From assembly GCF_014204325.1 (NCBI RefSeq), contig NZ_JACHKT010000046.1, positions 1 to 35,553 of the forward strand: 35,553 nucleotides of DNA, in the 5' to 3' direction. Position 1 is the first letter of the stretch. The number at the start of each line of letters is the position of its first letter. The notes under the pieces are model-generated. The model was not told where the DNA came from. It worked only from the letters and a program-made list of their open reading frames with translations, and made no database searches. This DNA comes from Arcicella rosea (GTDB lineage: Bacteria > Bacteroidota > Bacteroidia > Cytophagales > Spirosomataceae). Of the stretch, positions 24,334 through 32,910 are shown one piece after another. A program made the position numbers and the translations under genes.

Positions 24334-25254
24334 ATGGATACATTAGCAGTTCAGAAAATACTTGTACCGATTGATTTTAGCGATGCTTCAATGAATGCAC
24401 TTCATACAGCCATCAAAATGGCAAAACGCCAACACGCACAATTGATTTTATTGCATGTCATCAATATCAATCCATTATTAGATATTGATGATGATAAAAT
24501 GATTAATGATTTAAACTTACAAAATCATATAGAGACTCATCATAACAATCTGAGAAAATTAGCAGACAAAACTACCAATGAAGAGTTCATCGACTGTAGG
24601 ACTTGTATCAGAACAGGACAAGTCCATGCTGAAATTGTAAGAGCAGCCATTGACTTTTATGCAGACATCATCATCATGGGCAAACAGGGAGTTTCGGGTA
24701 TCAGCGAATTTCTAATTGGCTCAAATACATTCAATGTATTAAAAAATGCTTTTTGCCCAGTGCTTACAATACCTGCTCATCAGAAATTTGAAGATTTCAA
24801 AACAGTAGTATATCCAATTCGACCAGTGATTGGAGCTATAGAAAAATACGATTTAGCAAGAAACATTATCAAAGAAAACAACGCCGATTTGGTGGTAATT
24901 GGTTTGCTAGAAAATACAGATAAAAAAAGCTTTGAAACACTCAATACCGAAACAGCAAAGTTGAATAAAAAGCTGAAAGAAGATAAAATGGAAGCACAAA
25001 CCTATTTTTACTTCTGTAATTCTATTGCTGAAAAAGTACTTGAAAAAACAAGTGAATTCATGGCTGATTTACTTATTATTCCTGCTACGATTGACCGCCA
25101 GATTCAAGATTATGTTATTGGACCTTTCGCAAAGCAAATTATACATTATGCCAAAGTACCTGTTTTATCAATTCGTACAAAATCTTCAAAAAATATAAAT
25201 TCAACAAACAATTTTAATAGTCAGTACCAAACCTCAATGCTGGGCATTATATAA
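24334..25254 (+). CDS. Universal stress protein, tandem UspA domains
   Basis: The 306-residue cytoplasmic protein contains two UspA domains (about 1-145 and 155-285). Domain 1 opens with KILVPIDFSDASMNAL and has the ATP-binding pattern GxxG-9x-GS in MGKQGVSGISEFLIGSN. Domain 2 lacks the intact glycine motif (LIIPATIDRQIQDYVIGPF), so it is probably non-binding, a common asymmetry in tandem Usps. Such proteins respond to starvation, oxidative or envelope stress. A decayed paralogue follows 73 bp downstream, so this was once a tandem pair. Confidence 0.92.
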   Translation: MDTLAVQKILVPIDFSDASMNALHTAIKMAKRQHAQLILLHVININPLLDIDDDKMINDLNLQNHIETHHNNLRKLADKTTNEEFIDCRTCIRTGQVHAEIVRAAIDFYADIIIMGKQGVSGISEFLIGSNTFNVLKNAFCPVLTIPAHQKFEDFKTVVYPIRPVIGAIEKYDLARNIIKENNADLVVIGLLENTDKKSFETLNTETAKLNKKLKEDKMEAQTYFYFCNSIAEKVLEKTSEFMADLLIIPATIDRQIQDYVIGPFAKQIIHYAKVPVLSIRTKSSKNINSTNNFNSQYQTSMLGII

Positions 25255-25327
25255 CAAAACAAGACAAGAACCATTAATTTTTTAATGAACTAAGTGTAAT
25301 TTAATACCACCTTAAATATTTAAAGTC

Positions 25328-25667
25328 ATGGAAAATCTTAGCATCAATAACATTTTAGTTCCTATTGACTACAGTAAGACATCGTTGAATGCACTGGATT
25401 ATGTTGTTTTGAGCCACAATTATCAATCAACACTTCATTTATTGCATATTATCGACCTATACCGCACTCAAGAAATCTGATGAATTAGAAGTGGATTTAA
25501 TGATAATCACGGCAGATTTTAATTATTCAATAGAAGATTATTTTGTTGGACCTTTTACTCAGCAAGTGATGAATCATGCCAAAATCCCTATTTTATCAAT
25601 AAGACCACAGGCAAGCACTTTTGTTACTGAAAATATCTTGGAGAAAGTAAAATTTCACAATCACTAA
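25328..25667 (+). pseudogene. Remnant of a second universal stress protein gene
   Basis: An ATG at 25328 opens a frame of 50 codons with a clear Usp start (NNILVPIDYSKTSLNAL, then HLLHIIDLY) that stops at 25480. In the next frame, from about 25470 to 25667, sits the C-terminal end of a tandem Usp: VDLMIITADFNYSIEDYFVG followed by PFTQQVMNHAKIPILSIRP. This matches the last part of the intact neighbour (DYVIGPFAKQII, AKVPVLSIRT). About 580 bp of the middle are missing and the junction is out of frame, so this is a deletion-derived pseudogene. The first piece could still be translated as a 50-residue peptide. Confidence 0.85.
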
Positions 25668-25678
25668 TACCAGATAAT

Positions 25679-25731
25679 TGCCTTAAAAAAGAATACTTAT
25701 CCTGAAAGAGTAAATATTCTTTTTTAAGGCA
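25679..25731. terminator. Bidirectional intrinsic terminator
   Basis: A 17-bp perfect inverted repeat (25679-25695 and 25715-25731) with A6/T6 tracts separates the Usp remnant from the convergent dehydrogenase gene, which ends at 25740. Confidence 0.8.
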
Positions 25732-25739
25732 TCTTTAGA

Positions 25740-26657
25740 TTAATACCCACGTGCTAAATTAGCTATATTTATCAAAGCTTTTCCTTTTTCAAATCTTGCT
25801 AGATTTTCGATAAAAAACTTAATCTTATCCAAATTTTCCTCAGCCCAACCACCAGAAGTATGCTGTGTCAACAAAACATTGGGCATTTGCCAAAGTACAT
25901 GATTTTCAGGAATTGGTTCTTTTGCAGTAACGTCGAGTACTGCACCATAAATTTTATTTTGTTGCAAAAGCTCAATCAAAGCTATTTCATCCACTGCCGA
26001 ACCTCTTCCTACATTTACAAAAAGTGCAGAAGGTTTTAACATTTGTAATCTGGTTTTATTTAGCAAGCCAATTGTTTCTGGCGTTTCTGGCAAAGTAGCC
26101 ACCAAAATGTCGGTTGTAGGCAAGTACTCGTCTAAATTGACAACCGTTTTAGAATCCAAAACCGTAGTTTCACAATTAAAACCAACCAATAAATCCTTTA
26201 CTTTTTGTCCGATTGCTCCAGCTCCTAAAACCAATACTTTAGCATTTGAAAGTAAATGTAAACTTGAACGAAGAGGAGTACCAATCCATTTTGATTCAGT
26301 TTGAAGTTTGGCTAAATGCCCCACACCTCTATACATCGCTAAAATTCCTGCAACGGCTGTTTCTGCGACAGAAGTACCAAAGAAACCTTTGAGATTAGTA
26401 AGTTGAAAAGTATGGTTTTCTAATTGTTGATAAGGGTCAAGACCAGCGGAATGTAATTGCAACCATTGAAGTTTGCTTGTTTGCTTTGCCCAAGCTAAAG
26501 GGACATTTCCAAAACAAATATCTGCACTTAGAAATTGTTCTTCTCTATTTTCTGGCAAAATTTCTTCTCCAATTAATACTTCGTATTTCCCAGCTAATTG
26601 TTCTTTTATAACTGAAACTTCGCTAGCTTCAAATTTCGTATGGATGTATATTTTCAT
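25740..26657 (-). CDS. D-2-hydroxyacid dehydrogenase family protein
   Basis: The 305-residue NAD(P)-dependent enzyme interconverts 2-oxoacids and D-2-hydroxyacids. The nucleotide loop is LGAGAIG (G145, G147, G150). The catalytic triad is R218 in FVNVGRGSAVDE, E247 in TAKEPIP and H266 in LLTQHTSGGW. The N-terminal substrate domain is somewhat shorter than in GyrA-class or SerA dehydrogenases, resembling the hydroxyphenylpyruvate/glyoxylate reductase subgroup. The substrate is not assignable. It is transcribed away from dnaK across a 289-bp gap. Confidence 0.9.
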   Translation of the reverse strand: MKIYIHTKFEASEVSVIKEQLAGKYEVLIGEEILPENREEQFLSADICFGNVPLAWAKQTSKLQWLQLHSAGLDPYQQLENHTFQLTNLKGFFGTSVAETAVAGILAMYRGVGHLAKLQTESKWIGTPLRSSLHLLSNAKVLVLGAGAIGQKVKDLLVGFNCETTVLDSKTVVNLDEYLPTTDILVATLPETPETIGLLNKTRLQMLKPSALFVNVGRGSAVDEIALIELLQQNKIYGAVLDVTAKEPIPENHVLWQMPNVLLTQHTSGGWAEENLDKIKFFIENLARFEKGKALINIANLARGY

Positions 26658-26750
26658 GATTAATCTCTTAAATATTCTTGCTGTTTTAAATGGTATTTTG
26701 TCAGTTTTAAAAAATATTATCTGCTAGTATGACAATAAAAAAAGCAGTTC

Positions 26751-26763
26751 TGCCATTATGGCA
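26751..26763. promoter_or_regulatory. Perfect palindrome upstream of dnaK, possible stress operator
   Basis: TGCCAT-T-ATGGCA is a perfect 6-bp dyad followed by CAAAAAATCGC, located 184 bp upstream of the dnaK ATG and 94 bp from the divergent dehydrogenase start. It is not CIRCE. Its position suits an operator or promoter element for heat-shock control, but this is inference. Confidence 0.35.
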
Positions 26764-26820
26764 CAAAAAATCGCTAAAAAAACTACTGGCATTAAGATTG
26801 TTGAAAGTAAGGAAATCTCT

Positions 26821-26864
26821 GTCTGTTGATGCAATGATTTCAAAGAATCAATACTTAAACAGAC
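26821..26864 (+). promoter_or_regulatory. Nested hairpin in the region upstream of dnaK
   Basis: GTCTGTT (26821-26827) pairs with AACAGAC (26858-26864). Inside, TGATT (26835-26839) pairs with AATCA (26846-26850). The two stems are separated by a symmetric 7x7 internal loop. If transcribed it lies 83 bp upstream of the dnaK start. No function is shown. Confidence 0.3.
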
Positions 26865-26946
26865 GAACAAAAATAGGCAAACATTCTTGTAAGCCTCTTT
26901 ATTGTAAAATTAAAAATCTTATTCATATACTTAATTAAAATTTAAA

Positions 26947-28851
26947 ATGGGAAAAATTATCGGTATTGACTTAGGAACAACCAACTCTTGCGTAGCTGTA
27001 ATGGAAGGTAACGAGCCAGTCGTAATCGCTAACTCAGAAGGTCGTCGTACTACACCTTCAATCGTTGCATTCTTAGATAATGGTAACGGTGAACGTAAAG
27101 TAGGTGACGCTGCCAAACGCCAGGCTATCACTAATCCTAAAAACACAGTTTCTTCTATCAAACGTTTCATGGGTAAACGTTATACAGAAGTAGGAAGCGA
27201 ACTAAAAACAATTGCTTATACTGTTGAGCAAGGTTCAAACGATACTCCACGTGTTCGCATTGGCGACCGTCTTTATACGCCACAAGAAATTTCGGCTCAG
27301 ATTTTAACAAAAATGAAACAAACTGCCGAAGATTATCTTGGACAGACTGTTACTGAAGCCGTTATTACTGTTCCAGCATATTTTAACGATGCAGAACGTC
27401 AGGCAACTAAAGAAGCTGGACAAATTGCAGGTTTAGAAGTAAAACGTATCATCAACGAACCTACTGCAGCAGCTTTAGCTTACGGTCTTGACAAAGGCGG
27501 TAAAGATATGAAAATCGCTGTATTCGACTTAGGTGGTGGTACTTTCGATATTTCAGTGTTAGAATTAGGTGATGGCGTATTTGAAGTAAAGTCAACTGAC
27601 GGTGATACACACTTAGGTGGTGACGACTTCGACCAAGTAATCATCGAATGGTTAGCAAACGAATTTAAAAACGACGAAGGTGTTGATTTGCGTAAAGATG
27701 CAATGGCTCTTCAACGTTTGAAAGAAGCTGCTGAAAAAGCAAAAGTAGAATTATCTTCAAGTGCTTCTACTGAAATCAACTTGCCATATATCTTCCCTGT
27801 GGACGGTATGCCTAAGCACTTAGTACGTACTTTATCTCGTGCTAAATTTGAGCAATTGGCTGATTCATTAATCCAAAGAATGCTTGAGCCATGTAAACGT
27901 GCGATGAAAAATTCGGGCTTTACCAACTCAGACATCGACGAAGTAATCTTGGTAGGTGGTTCAACTCGTATTCCAAGAGTAGTAGAAGAAGTAGAGAAAT
28001 TCTTCGGTAAAAAACCATCTAAAGGTGTTAACCCTGACGAAGCTGTAGCAATCGGTGCGGCTGTTCAAGGTGGTGTTTTAACTGGTGAAGTAAAAGACGT
28101 ATTATTATTAGACGTTATTCCTTTGTCATTAGGTATCGAAACAATGGGTGGCGTTTTCACTAAATTAATCGAAGCTAACACTACAATTCCTACGAAAAAA
28201 TCTGAAACATTCTCGACTGCTTCAGACAACCAACCTTCAGTAGAATTGAACGTATTACAAGGTGAGCGTCCATTAGCAACTCAAAACCGTTCATTAGGAC
28301 GTTTCCACTTAGACGGTATTCCACCAGCACCACGTGGCGTTCCACAAGTAGAAGTAACTTTTGATATTGATGCTAACGGTATCCTTCACGTATCTGCAAA
28401 AGATAAAGGAACAGGAAAAGAAAGCAATATCCGTATCGAAGCTTCAAGCGGTTTGACGGATGCTGAAATCGAAAAAATGCGTCAAGAAGCGAAAGCTAAC
28501 GAAGCAGAAGATAAAGCTGAACGTGAAAAAATCGAAAAAATCAACCAAGCTGATTCATTGATTTTCCAAACAGAAAAACAATTGAAAGAGTACGGCGAGA
28601 AACTTTCGGCAGGAAATAAATCAGCGATTGAAGGTGCTTTAGGAGAATTAAGAACAGCACACGCTTCACGTGATGCAGCTTCAATTGATTCAGCACTTGA
28701 AAAATTAAACAACGCTTGGGCAGCAGCTTCGCAAGAAATGTATGCACAAGGTAGCCCAGAAGGAGCTCAACCAACTGGAGATGCAGGTCAAACTGCTGAT
28801 TCAGGTTCTTCTTCACAAGCAGAAGATGTTCCTTTTGAGGAAGTGAAGTAA
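26947..28851 (+). CDS. dnaK: Molecular chaperone DnaK (Hsp70)
   Basis: The 634-residue ATP-dependent chaperone binds exposed hydrophobic peptides with DnaJ and GrpE. The nucleotide-binding domain starts [18 protein letters not shown]; phosphate-2 motif [17 protein letters not shown] and adenosine motif [11 protein letters not shown] are present, as is the linker [15 protein letters not shown]. The substrate-binding domain and helical lid follow, ending in the acidic tail with terminal EEVK. Length is normal. No dnaJ or grpE gene is adjacent. Codon use favours cgt, aac and gac compared with neighbours, consistent with high expression. The gene ends before the hairpin at 28890-28938. Confidence 0.98.
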   Translation: MGKIIGIDLGTTNSCVAVMEGNEPVVIANSEGRRTTPSIVAFLDNGNGERKVGDAAKRQAITNPKNTVSSIKRFMGKRYTEVGSELKTIAYTVEQGSNDTPRVRIGDRLYTPQEISAQILTKMKQTAEDYLGQTVTEAVITVPAYFNDAERQATKEAGQIAGLEVKRIINEPTAAALAYGLDKGGKDMKIAVFDLGGGTFDISVLELGDGVFEVKSTDGDTHLGGDDFDQVIIEWLANEFKNDEGVDLRKDAMALQRLKEAAEKAKVELSSSASTEINLPYIFPVDGMPKHLVRTLSRAKFEQLADSLIQRMLEPCKRAMKNSGFTNSDIDEVILVGGSTRIPRVVEEVEKFFGKKPSKGVNPDEAVAIGAAVQGGVLTGEVKDVLLLDVIPLSLGIETMGGVFTKLIEANTTIPTKKSETFSTASDNQPSVELNVLQGERPLATQNRSLGRFHLDGIPPAPRGVPQVEVTFDIDANGILHVSAKDKGTGKESNIRIEASSGLTDAEIEKMRQEAKANEAEDKAEREKIEKINQADSLIFQTEKQLKEYGEKLSAGNKSAIEGALGELRTAHASRDAASIDSALEKLNNAWAAASQEMYAQGSPEGAQPTGDAGQTADSGSSSQAEDVPFEEVK

Positions 28852-28889
28852 GTAGTCGGCTATCGGCTTTCAGTCTTCGGCTGAGAAAT

Positions 28890-28938
28890 AAAAAACTGCT
28901 ACAAGATTCCATTTATTGGGATTTTGTAGCAGTTTTTT
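28890..28938. terminator. Bidirectional intrinsic terminator after dnaK
   Basis: A 15-bp perfect stem (28890-28904 and 28924-28938) with A6 and T6 ends serves dnaK on the plus strand and the convergent DUF262 operon, which ends at 28949. Confidence 0.85.
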
Positions 28939-28948
28939 ATTATACACC

Positions 28949-30577
28949 CTACATGTACATAATTTTCAAATCATTAACAACAAACTCTTTTTCTTTTTGA
29001 ACAATCAATTCTTTCCTTTTTAAAAGAATCTCAGATTTTGAGAGATTACTATTAAACATATATTTCATTTCATCAGTGATAAAAAAAGCAGAATAATCTT
29101 CATTTGAGCCAAGCCATTCAGATAAATCTTTACTTTTTTTATAAATCTGTTTACCATCATCAATTATTAAAACAGTATTTTCTGAAATATTTATATCCTC
29201 AACATCACCAAATAAATAATATTTTTTGTATCCATTTACTTGACTAACATCTAATGGCAAATTCTTCATTTGATATTGAAGCATGAATAATCCTAATGCT
29301 TTTGACCTTACACTACCCATTTCAATTTTAGGAGGAAATTCTACAGTCTCAAAAGGAATAGGTTTATCAAAATAAATTGGATTATAATTTTCATCTTCAA
29401 GAAATTTTTGAAATTCTTCGTATGCCTTCCTTTGCTTACTAAGATTATAAATGGTGAAATAATTAGAATATGTTGTAACCCAAAACCAGTATTTTAGTTT
29501 GTCAATGTGTATTTGACTTGGGTTATCTATTTTATTAAAAAAATCTGTAATAAAAATTAATTGATTATTATATGGTAAAAACTTGCTATCAAGTACAAAA
29601 AGGTATTGAAATAAAAACTCTACAGCTTTTTCAATAGCTCCAAATGTTTTTTTTGTTACAGGAATAAAGTCATTTCTGTCAACTAAATCTTCCAATTTCT
29701 TGCTGCTATTTTTTGACATTTGATCAAAAAATACACCGTCAAATGAGTTAGTAATACATTGAAGAATTACATTTCTTTTTAAGCTGTCAAAATTCAACTT
29801 TGATAACTTGCTATCTAAAAGTCTATCTATTTCTGTACCAAATCTAAAATTATTATCTTTACCAAATGCTCTGGCAGATACAATCCAATCGGCAGTTATT
29901 GGTGAACCGGTAGAATTTAATCTTTGAAAAATATCAACTGCTTCCGAAACAGAACCTCCATGAATCTCTATATTAGGTATTTCATATTTTTGGAATACTA
30001 AACTCATTTCTTCGTACCGCTGTATGTACAACTCAGCATCGTCATTGTTAAATAAACTTCTCTGAAACGAAAAGAACTCTTTTCCATCAACCAATTTATA
30101 GATTGGTACTTGATAAAATTCTAAACCTTGAAATCCTTTGGAGCGATTTATTTCAAACTCTTCATCTTTTAGATTGTAAACAATATTAAATTTCTTTTGC
30201 CATTCATTTTCATCCTTTTCTATTCCTTTTTGTTTTGCTCTATTGGGATGAAAAAGGCATCCTATAAGAGTTGAAAGCCTCTGAAAACCATCTAAAATAT
30301 AAAAAAAATTATTTATCCTTGTAGGAGTTTCATAAGAACCTAATCTATCTGAACCCAATTTTTTATAATCATCTTCATCGTTAAAATTGGGTTGCCAAAG
30401 TAAAATAGAACCAATGGGGTACCCTTTTTTGATACTATCAAATAATTCTAATTTCTTATCATTAGTCCATAAAAAATCTCTCTGAAAAGCAGGTACTTGC
30501 AGTCCACCTTTTTCAAAATCATTTATGTAGTCTGGTAAACTTTGCTTATCGGGTTTAATTTTGACTATACCTGTCAT
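28949..30577 (-). CDS. DUF262 domain protein, candidate nuclease/NTPase effector
   Basis: The 542-residue protein has the DUF262 hallmarks: VPAFQRDFLW (residues 28-37), IGSILLWQ (56-62), the ParB-like DGxQR motif as ILDGFQRLSTL (D96-R100), and FQRLNSTGSPIT near residue 218. The usual motif is DGQQR, so F98 is a variant. DUF262 (GmrS-like) domains hydrolyse NTP and help cut DNA in GmrSD, BrxU and SspE. No HNH (DUF1524) domain is evident in the C-terminal half, which I cannot assign. Its ATG overlaps the stop of the TOPRIM-like gene by four bases (ATGA), so it is the last gene of a three-gene operon. Confidence 0.85.
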   Translation of the reverse strand: MTGIVKIKPDKQSLPDYINDFEKGGLQVPAFQRDFLWTNDKKLELFDSIKKGYPIGSILLWQPNFNDEDDYKKLGSDRLGSYETPTRINNFFYILDGFQRLSTLIGCLFHPNRAKQKGIEKDENEWQKKFNIVYNLKDEEFEINRSKGFQGLEFYQVPIYKLVDGKEFFSFQRSLFNNDDAELYIQRYEEMSLVFQKYEIPNIEIHGGSVSEAVDIFQRLNSTGSPITADWIVSARAFGKDNNFRFGTEIDRLLDSKLSKLNFDSLKRNVILQCITNSFDGVFFDQMSKNSSKKLEDLVDRNDFIPVTKKTFGAIEKAVEFLFQYLFVLDSKFLPYNNQLIFITDFFNKIDNPSQIHIDKLKYWFWVTTYSNYFTIYNLSKQRKAYEEFQKFLEDENYNPIYFDKPIPFETVEFPPKIEMGSVRSKALGLFMLQYQMKNLPLDVSQVNGYKKYYLFGDVEDINISENTVLIIDDGKQIYKKSKDLSEWLGSNEDYSAFFITDEMKYMFNSNLSKSEILLKRKELIVQKEKEFVVNDLKIMYM

Positions 30578-31602
30578 AATAAATCGTTGATTTTTTGAAG
30601 TATTTCTAAAAATTCGTTATTTACCTCTGTTCCACCTTCTCTTTCTAAAAGGTTTGTGTTTGAAACATAATTTGAATCAAAAAAAGTCGGAAATGTTGTT
30701 TTAAAATCCCCTATTTGTGATAACCCTTGGTTTAGATTGTCATAGTCTTGTTGACTAAGAGAATCATATAAATTGTTTGTTTCTCCATTTACATTATTCC
30801 TATCTTTTTTAGGTGTACCGTTTCCGTTTTTTCTTGAAAACCCGATTGCTATGTTTAAAAAATCTTTTTGATTATCAGTCAGTCTGTAAAAACTAGCTTT
30901 CCAGTTATCAAACGAGGAATTAGTGATTTGGTTGTATGTTTCAATTGGTAAATAGTTCTCAACACTTCTTTTGTTTAGAATTTTATAAGGAATATGGTGA
31001 GTTTCTATAAAATTTTTAGTTTTTTGCTTTGTTGGTGACAAGTCCATATTCGGATGCAATTTGTCACTATCCATCAATACAAAACACCTAAGATAAATAG
31101 ATTTATTCGCTTTAGGTAAACTATTAAATGATTGTAACTTCCCCTCCAAAAAATTAGATATATTATCGCAGCCTCCTGCATTCTCAAATTGAATCCAGCC
31201 ATTATCTAAATGTCTACTTGTATTGCCAGTTGTATCAAAATGTTTAAAAATAGACTTTAAGAAATAGCTATCGTTTTTACTATTCTCCAATATAATACTC
31301 ACTGGTTGAATTAAGTATCTAATTGCTTCTTCTATGTTAAATTCTTGATCAGTTGATAGGTTTTCACAAATAACACAACTAGGGTTTATTGCCTCTTGAG
31401 ATTGAATGATTGAGTTATATTCTTGTATTAATAATTGTTGGTCGTCGTAATTTAGATTTTTAAAGATTGATGTTCCTTTGATATTCTCTGTCAATTCTAC
31501 GAAAACCTTATAACGGCTTTTATAAGTGCAAAGTTGAAGCAAATAATTTACACCCTTAAAATTATTACTATCAAATATACTATTGTTAAATTCTACCATC
31601 AT
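30574..31602 (-). CDS. TOPRIM-like (OLD/DUF4435-type) putative nuclease
   Basis: The 342-residue protein would normally be called hypothetical, but its centre has the TOPRIM layout: VSIILENSKNDSYFLKSIF (E106, D111) for the catalytic Glu strand, an AGGCDNI loop (142-148), LRCFVLMDSDK (D178, D180) for the DxD strand, then KILNKRSVENYLP (208-219). The ENYLP tail is typical of OLD-family and DUF4435 TOPRIM domains. The Gly of the usual EGxxD is replaced by Asn. TOPRIM domains cut nucleic acids with divalent metal. The gene starts four bases after the ATPase stop and overlaps the DUF262 gene by four bases, indicating fixed stoichiometry in one system. Confidence 0.65.
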   Translation of the reverse strand: MMVEFNNSIFDSNNFKGVNYLLQLCTYKSRYKVFVELTENIKGTSIFKNLNYDDQQLLIQEYNSIIQSQEAINPSCVICENLSTDQEFNIEEAIRYLIQPVSIILENSKNDSYFLKSIFKHFDTTGNTSRHLDNGWIQFENAGGCDNISNFLEGKLQSFNSLPKANKSIYLRCFVLMDSDKLHPNMDLSPTKQKTKNFIETHHIPYKILNKRSVENYLPIETYNQITNSSFDNWKASFYRLTDNQKDFLNIAIGFSRKNGNGTPKKDRNNVNGETNNLYDSLSQQDYDNLNQGLSQIGDFKTTFPTFFDSNYVSNTNLLEREGGTEVNNEFLEILQKINDLL

Positions 31603-31606
31603 AATT

Positions 31607-32719
31607 TTAAGTATCTAATTGTGCATTTCTAATAGCCATAGTTTCTGATAATGTTTCATTAAAAATACCTTCTGGCCACCAGTTAACTCGACCTAAATTA
31701 TCAACTTCTATTTTCCTCAATAAACTCTCATTGTTTTCTTGTTTGAAGTCCACGTAATAAATTGCCAAGTGTTCAGGCTTTAGTTTTCCTTCAGCGACTA
31801 AACGTCTCATTCTTAAAACAAAATTTTGTGAGTGAGTTTCAATTAAATACTTTTTATTGTTGTCATTTAGATATGATTCTGCAAAACGTTGAGCTAAAAC
31901 CCCATGAGCAGCAGGATGTAAATGTGTTTCTGGCTCCTCAATAATAGTTAATCTTGGACTTTTTTCTTTTAAGTAAGATTTAACAATAAGAGGGAGTATT
32001 TGGTGAATACCTTGTCCAGTTTGTTTGATATTAATCTCTAAAGATTTCGAAGTAATCGCAATTTGATAAAATGTTCCAGTTGGAAGTTTTTCCTCTTTTA
32101 CCTCTATTTTCCAGCCCTCAAAATTTTTCATATACCAATCACTTACATTTTTTATTAATGTTCCATCATTTAAAAAATCATAAATTATTATATTGTAAGC
32201 ATTTTGCCCCCTAATACCGATAGATTCAATTTTACTATTATTATATGTGTAAGTATACTCTGGCTCAACTCGAATAGCACCAATATAGTCTGTTTCTAAA
32301 GTAAACCCATTTTTAATTTTGCCATTTAGTAAAAAACCCTTGAATATTGCTGTTGAAATATCTATAATATTCTCATTCTCAATATACTCTAAAATACCAT
32401 ATTGAGAATTGATCACATAGGATAATTTCTTAGATTCTGAATTTTGTAATTCAAGCTCTAATGCTCCAATTACACTTCTTTCATATACTAAATCCTTAAA
32501 TTCACTTCCCAAATCAATAGTGTTAGAGTTGTCATCACCTAACTGATATTGCCAACTTATTTGTTTACCTTTTAGACTTTCTCCAATCATGACAAGTAAC
32601 TTAGCTATCGCACTCTTACCACTATTATTTTTCCCTATTAATATCGTGATAGGTTTAATTTCAAGCGTTTGCCAGTTTTTAAATATTTTGAAATTTTTGA
32701 ATTTTATTTGCTCTATCAT
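31607..32719 (-). CDS. SMC/ABC-like AAA ATPase with DUF3696-type C-terminus
   Basis: The 370-residue protein has Walker A ILIGKNNSGKS (G29-S36), a signature-like TGQGIHQILPLIV (234-246), Walker B LTIIEEPETHLHP (catalytic E261/E262) and an H-loop IETHSQNF (H296). This is the AAA_15/AAA_21 class found in OLD, GajA, AriA and RloC-type proteins. The C-terminal block ending in RVNWWPEGIFNETL (344-357) matches DUF3696. No coiled-coil insertion or nuclease domain is present, so nuclease activity would come from the downstream partners. It heads the operon with a matching promoter at 32750-32781. It may act as sensor or scaffold that releases the effectors. Confidence 0.9.
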   Translation of the reverse strand: MIEQIKFKNFKIFKNWQTLEIKPITILIGKNNSGKSAIAKLLVMIGESLKGKQISWQYQLGDDNSNTIDLGSEFKDLVYERSVIGALELELQNSESKKLSYVINSQYGILEYIENENIIDISTAIFKGFLLNGKIKNGFTLETDYIGAIRVEPEYTYTYNNSKIESIGIRGQNAYNIIIYDFLNDGTLIKNVSDWYMKNFEGWKIEVKEEKLPTGTFYQIAITSKSLEINIKQTGQGIHQILPLIVKSYLKEKSPRLTIIEEPETHLHPAAHGVLAQRFAESYLNDNNKKYLIETHSQNFVLRMRRLVAEGKLKPEHLAIYYVDFKQENNESLLRKIEVDNLGRVNWWPEGIFNETLSETMAIRNAQLDT

Positions 32720-32749
32720 CGGTTTCAGTAAGTAAACATTCGTTTTTTA

Positions 32750-32781
32750 CAAAGATAATCATCTTTTGACTACTCAATCAA
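32750..32781 (-). promoter_or_regulatory. Promoter of the ATPase-TOPRIM-DUF262 operon
   Basis: On the minus strand TATCTTTG (32750-32757) matches TAnnTTTG. TTG boxes lie 17 bp (32775-32777) and 21 bp (32779-32781) upstream of it. The -7 box ends 30 bp before the ATPase ATG. Confidence 0.55.
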
Positions 32782-32802
32782 CTCTAACGTTTTTTTGTCA
32801 AG

Positions 32803-32910
32803 CTACCAATTTTCACAAATATCAAACAAAGCGTCACTTGTGCTAAACTTTATTTCAGTTTGAAACTGAATTAAACAAACGTCCAAGACACAGTCTTGAA
32901 CGAGCTTCAG
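32803..32910 (-). other. Inverted repeats and open non-ATG stretch next to the repeat tract
   Basis: Two perfect dyads lie close together: TTCAGTTT-G-AAACTGAA (32854-32870) and CAAGAC-ACA-GTCTTG (32884-32898). On the minus strand one frame stays open over 35 codons to a TAG at 32803, reading LKLVQDCVLDVCL, then IQFQTEIKFSTSDALFDICE and NW, with no Met. It looks more like a gene tail or the end of a dispersed element than random AT-rich DNA. I cannot identify it. Confidence 0.35.

Noticed and set aside
26729-26938. 69-codon plus-strand frame between the dehydrogenase and dnaK
   Set aside because: Lys/Leu-rich with no recognisable domain. It overlaps the palindrome and hairpin expected to be regulatory, so chance openness is more likely.
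28949-32719. Assignment of the operon to Gabija, PARIS or GmrSD
   Set aside because: Gabija needs a UvrD-like helicase and a fused ATPase-TOPRIM; PARIS has no DUF262 gene; GmrSD has DUF1524 and no ATPase. Only a loose similarity can be claimed.
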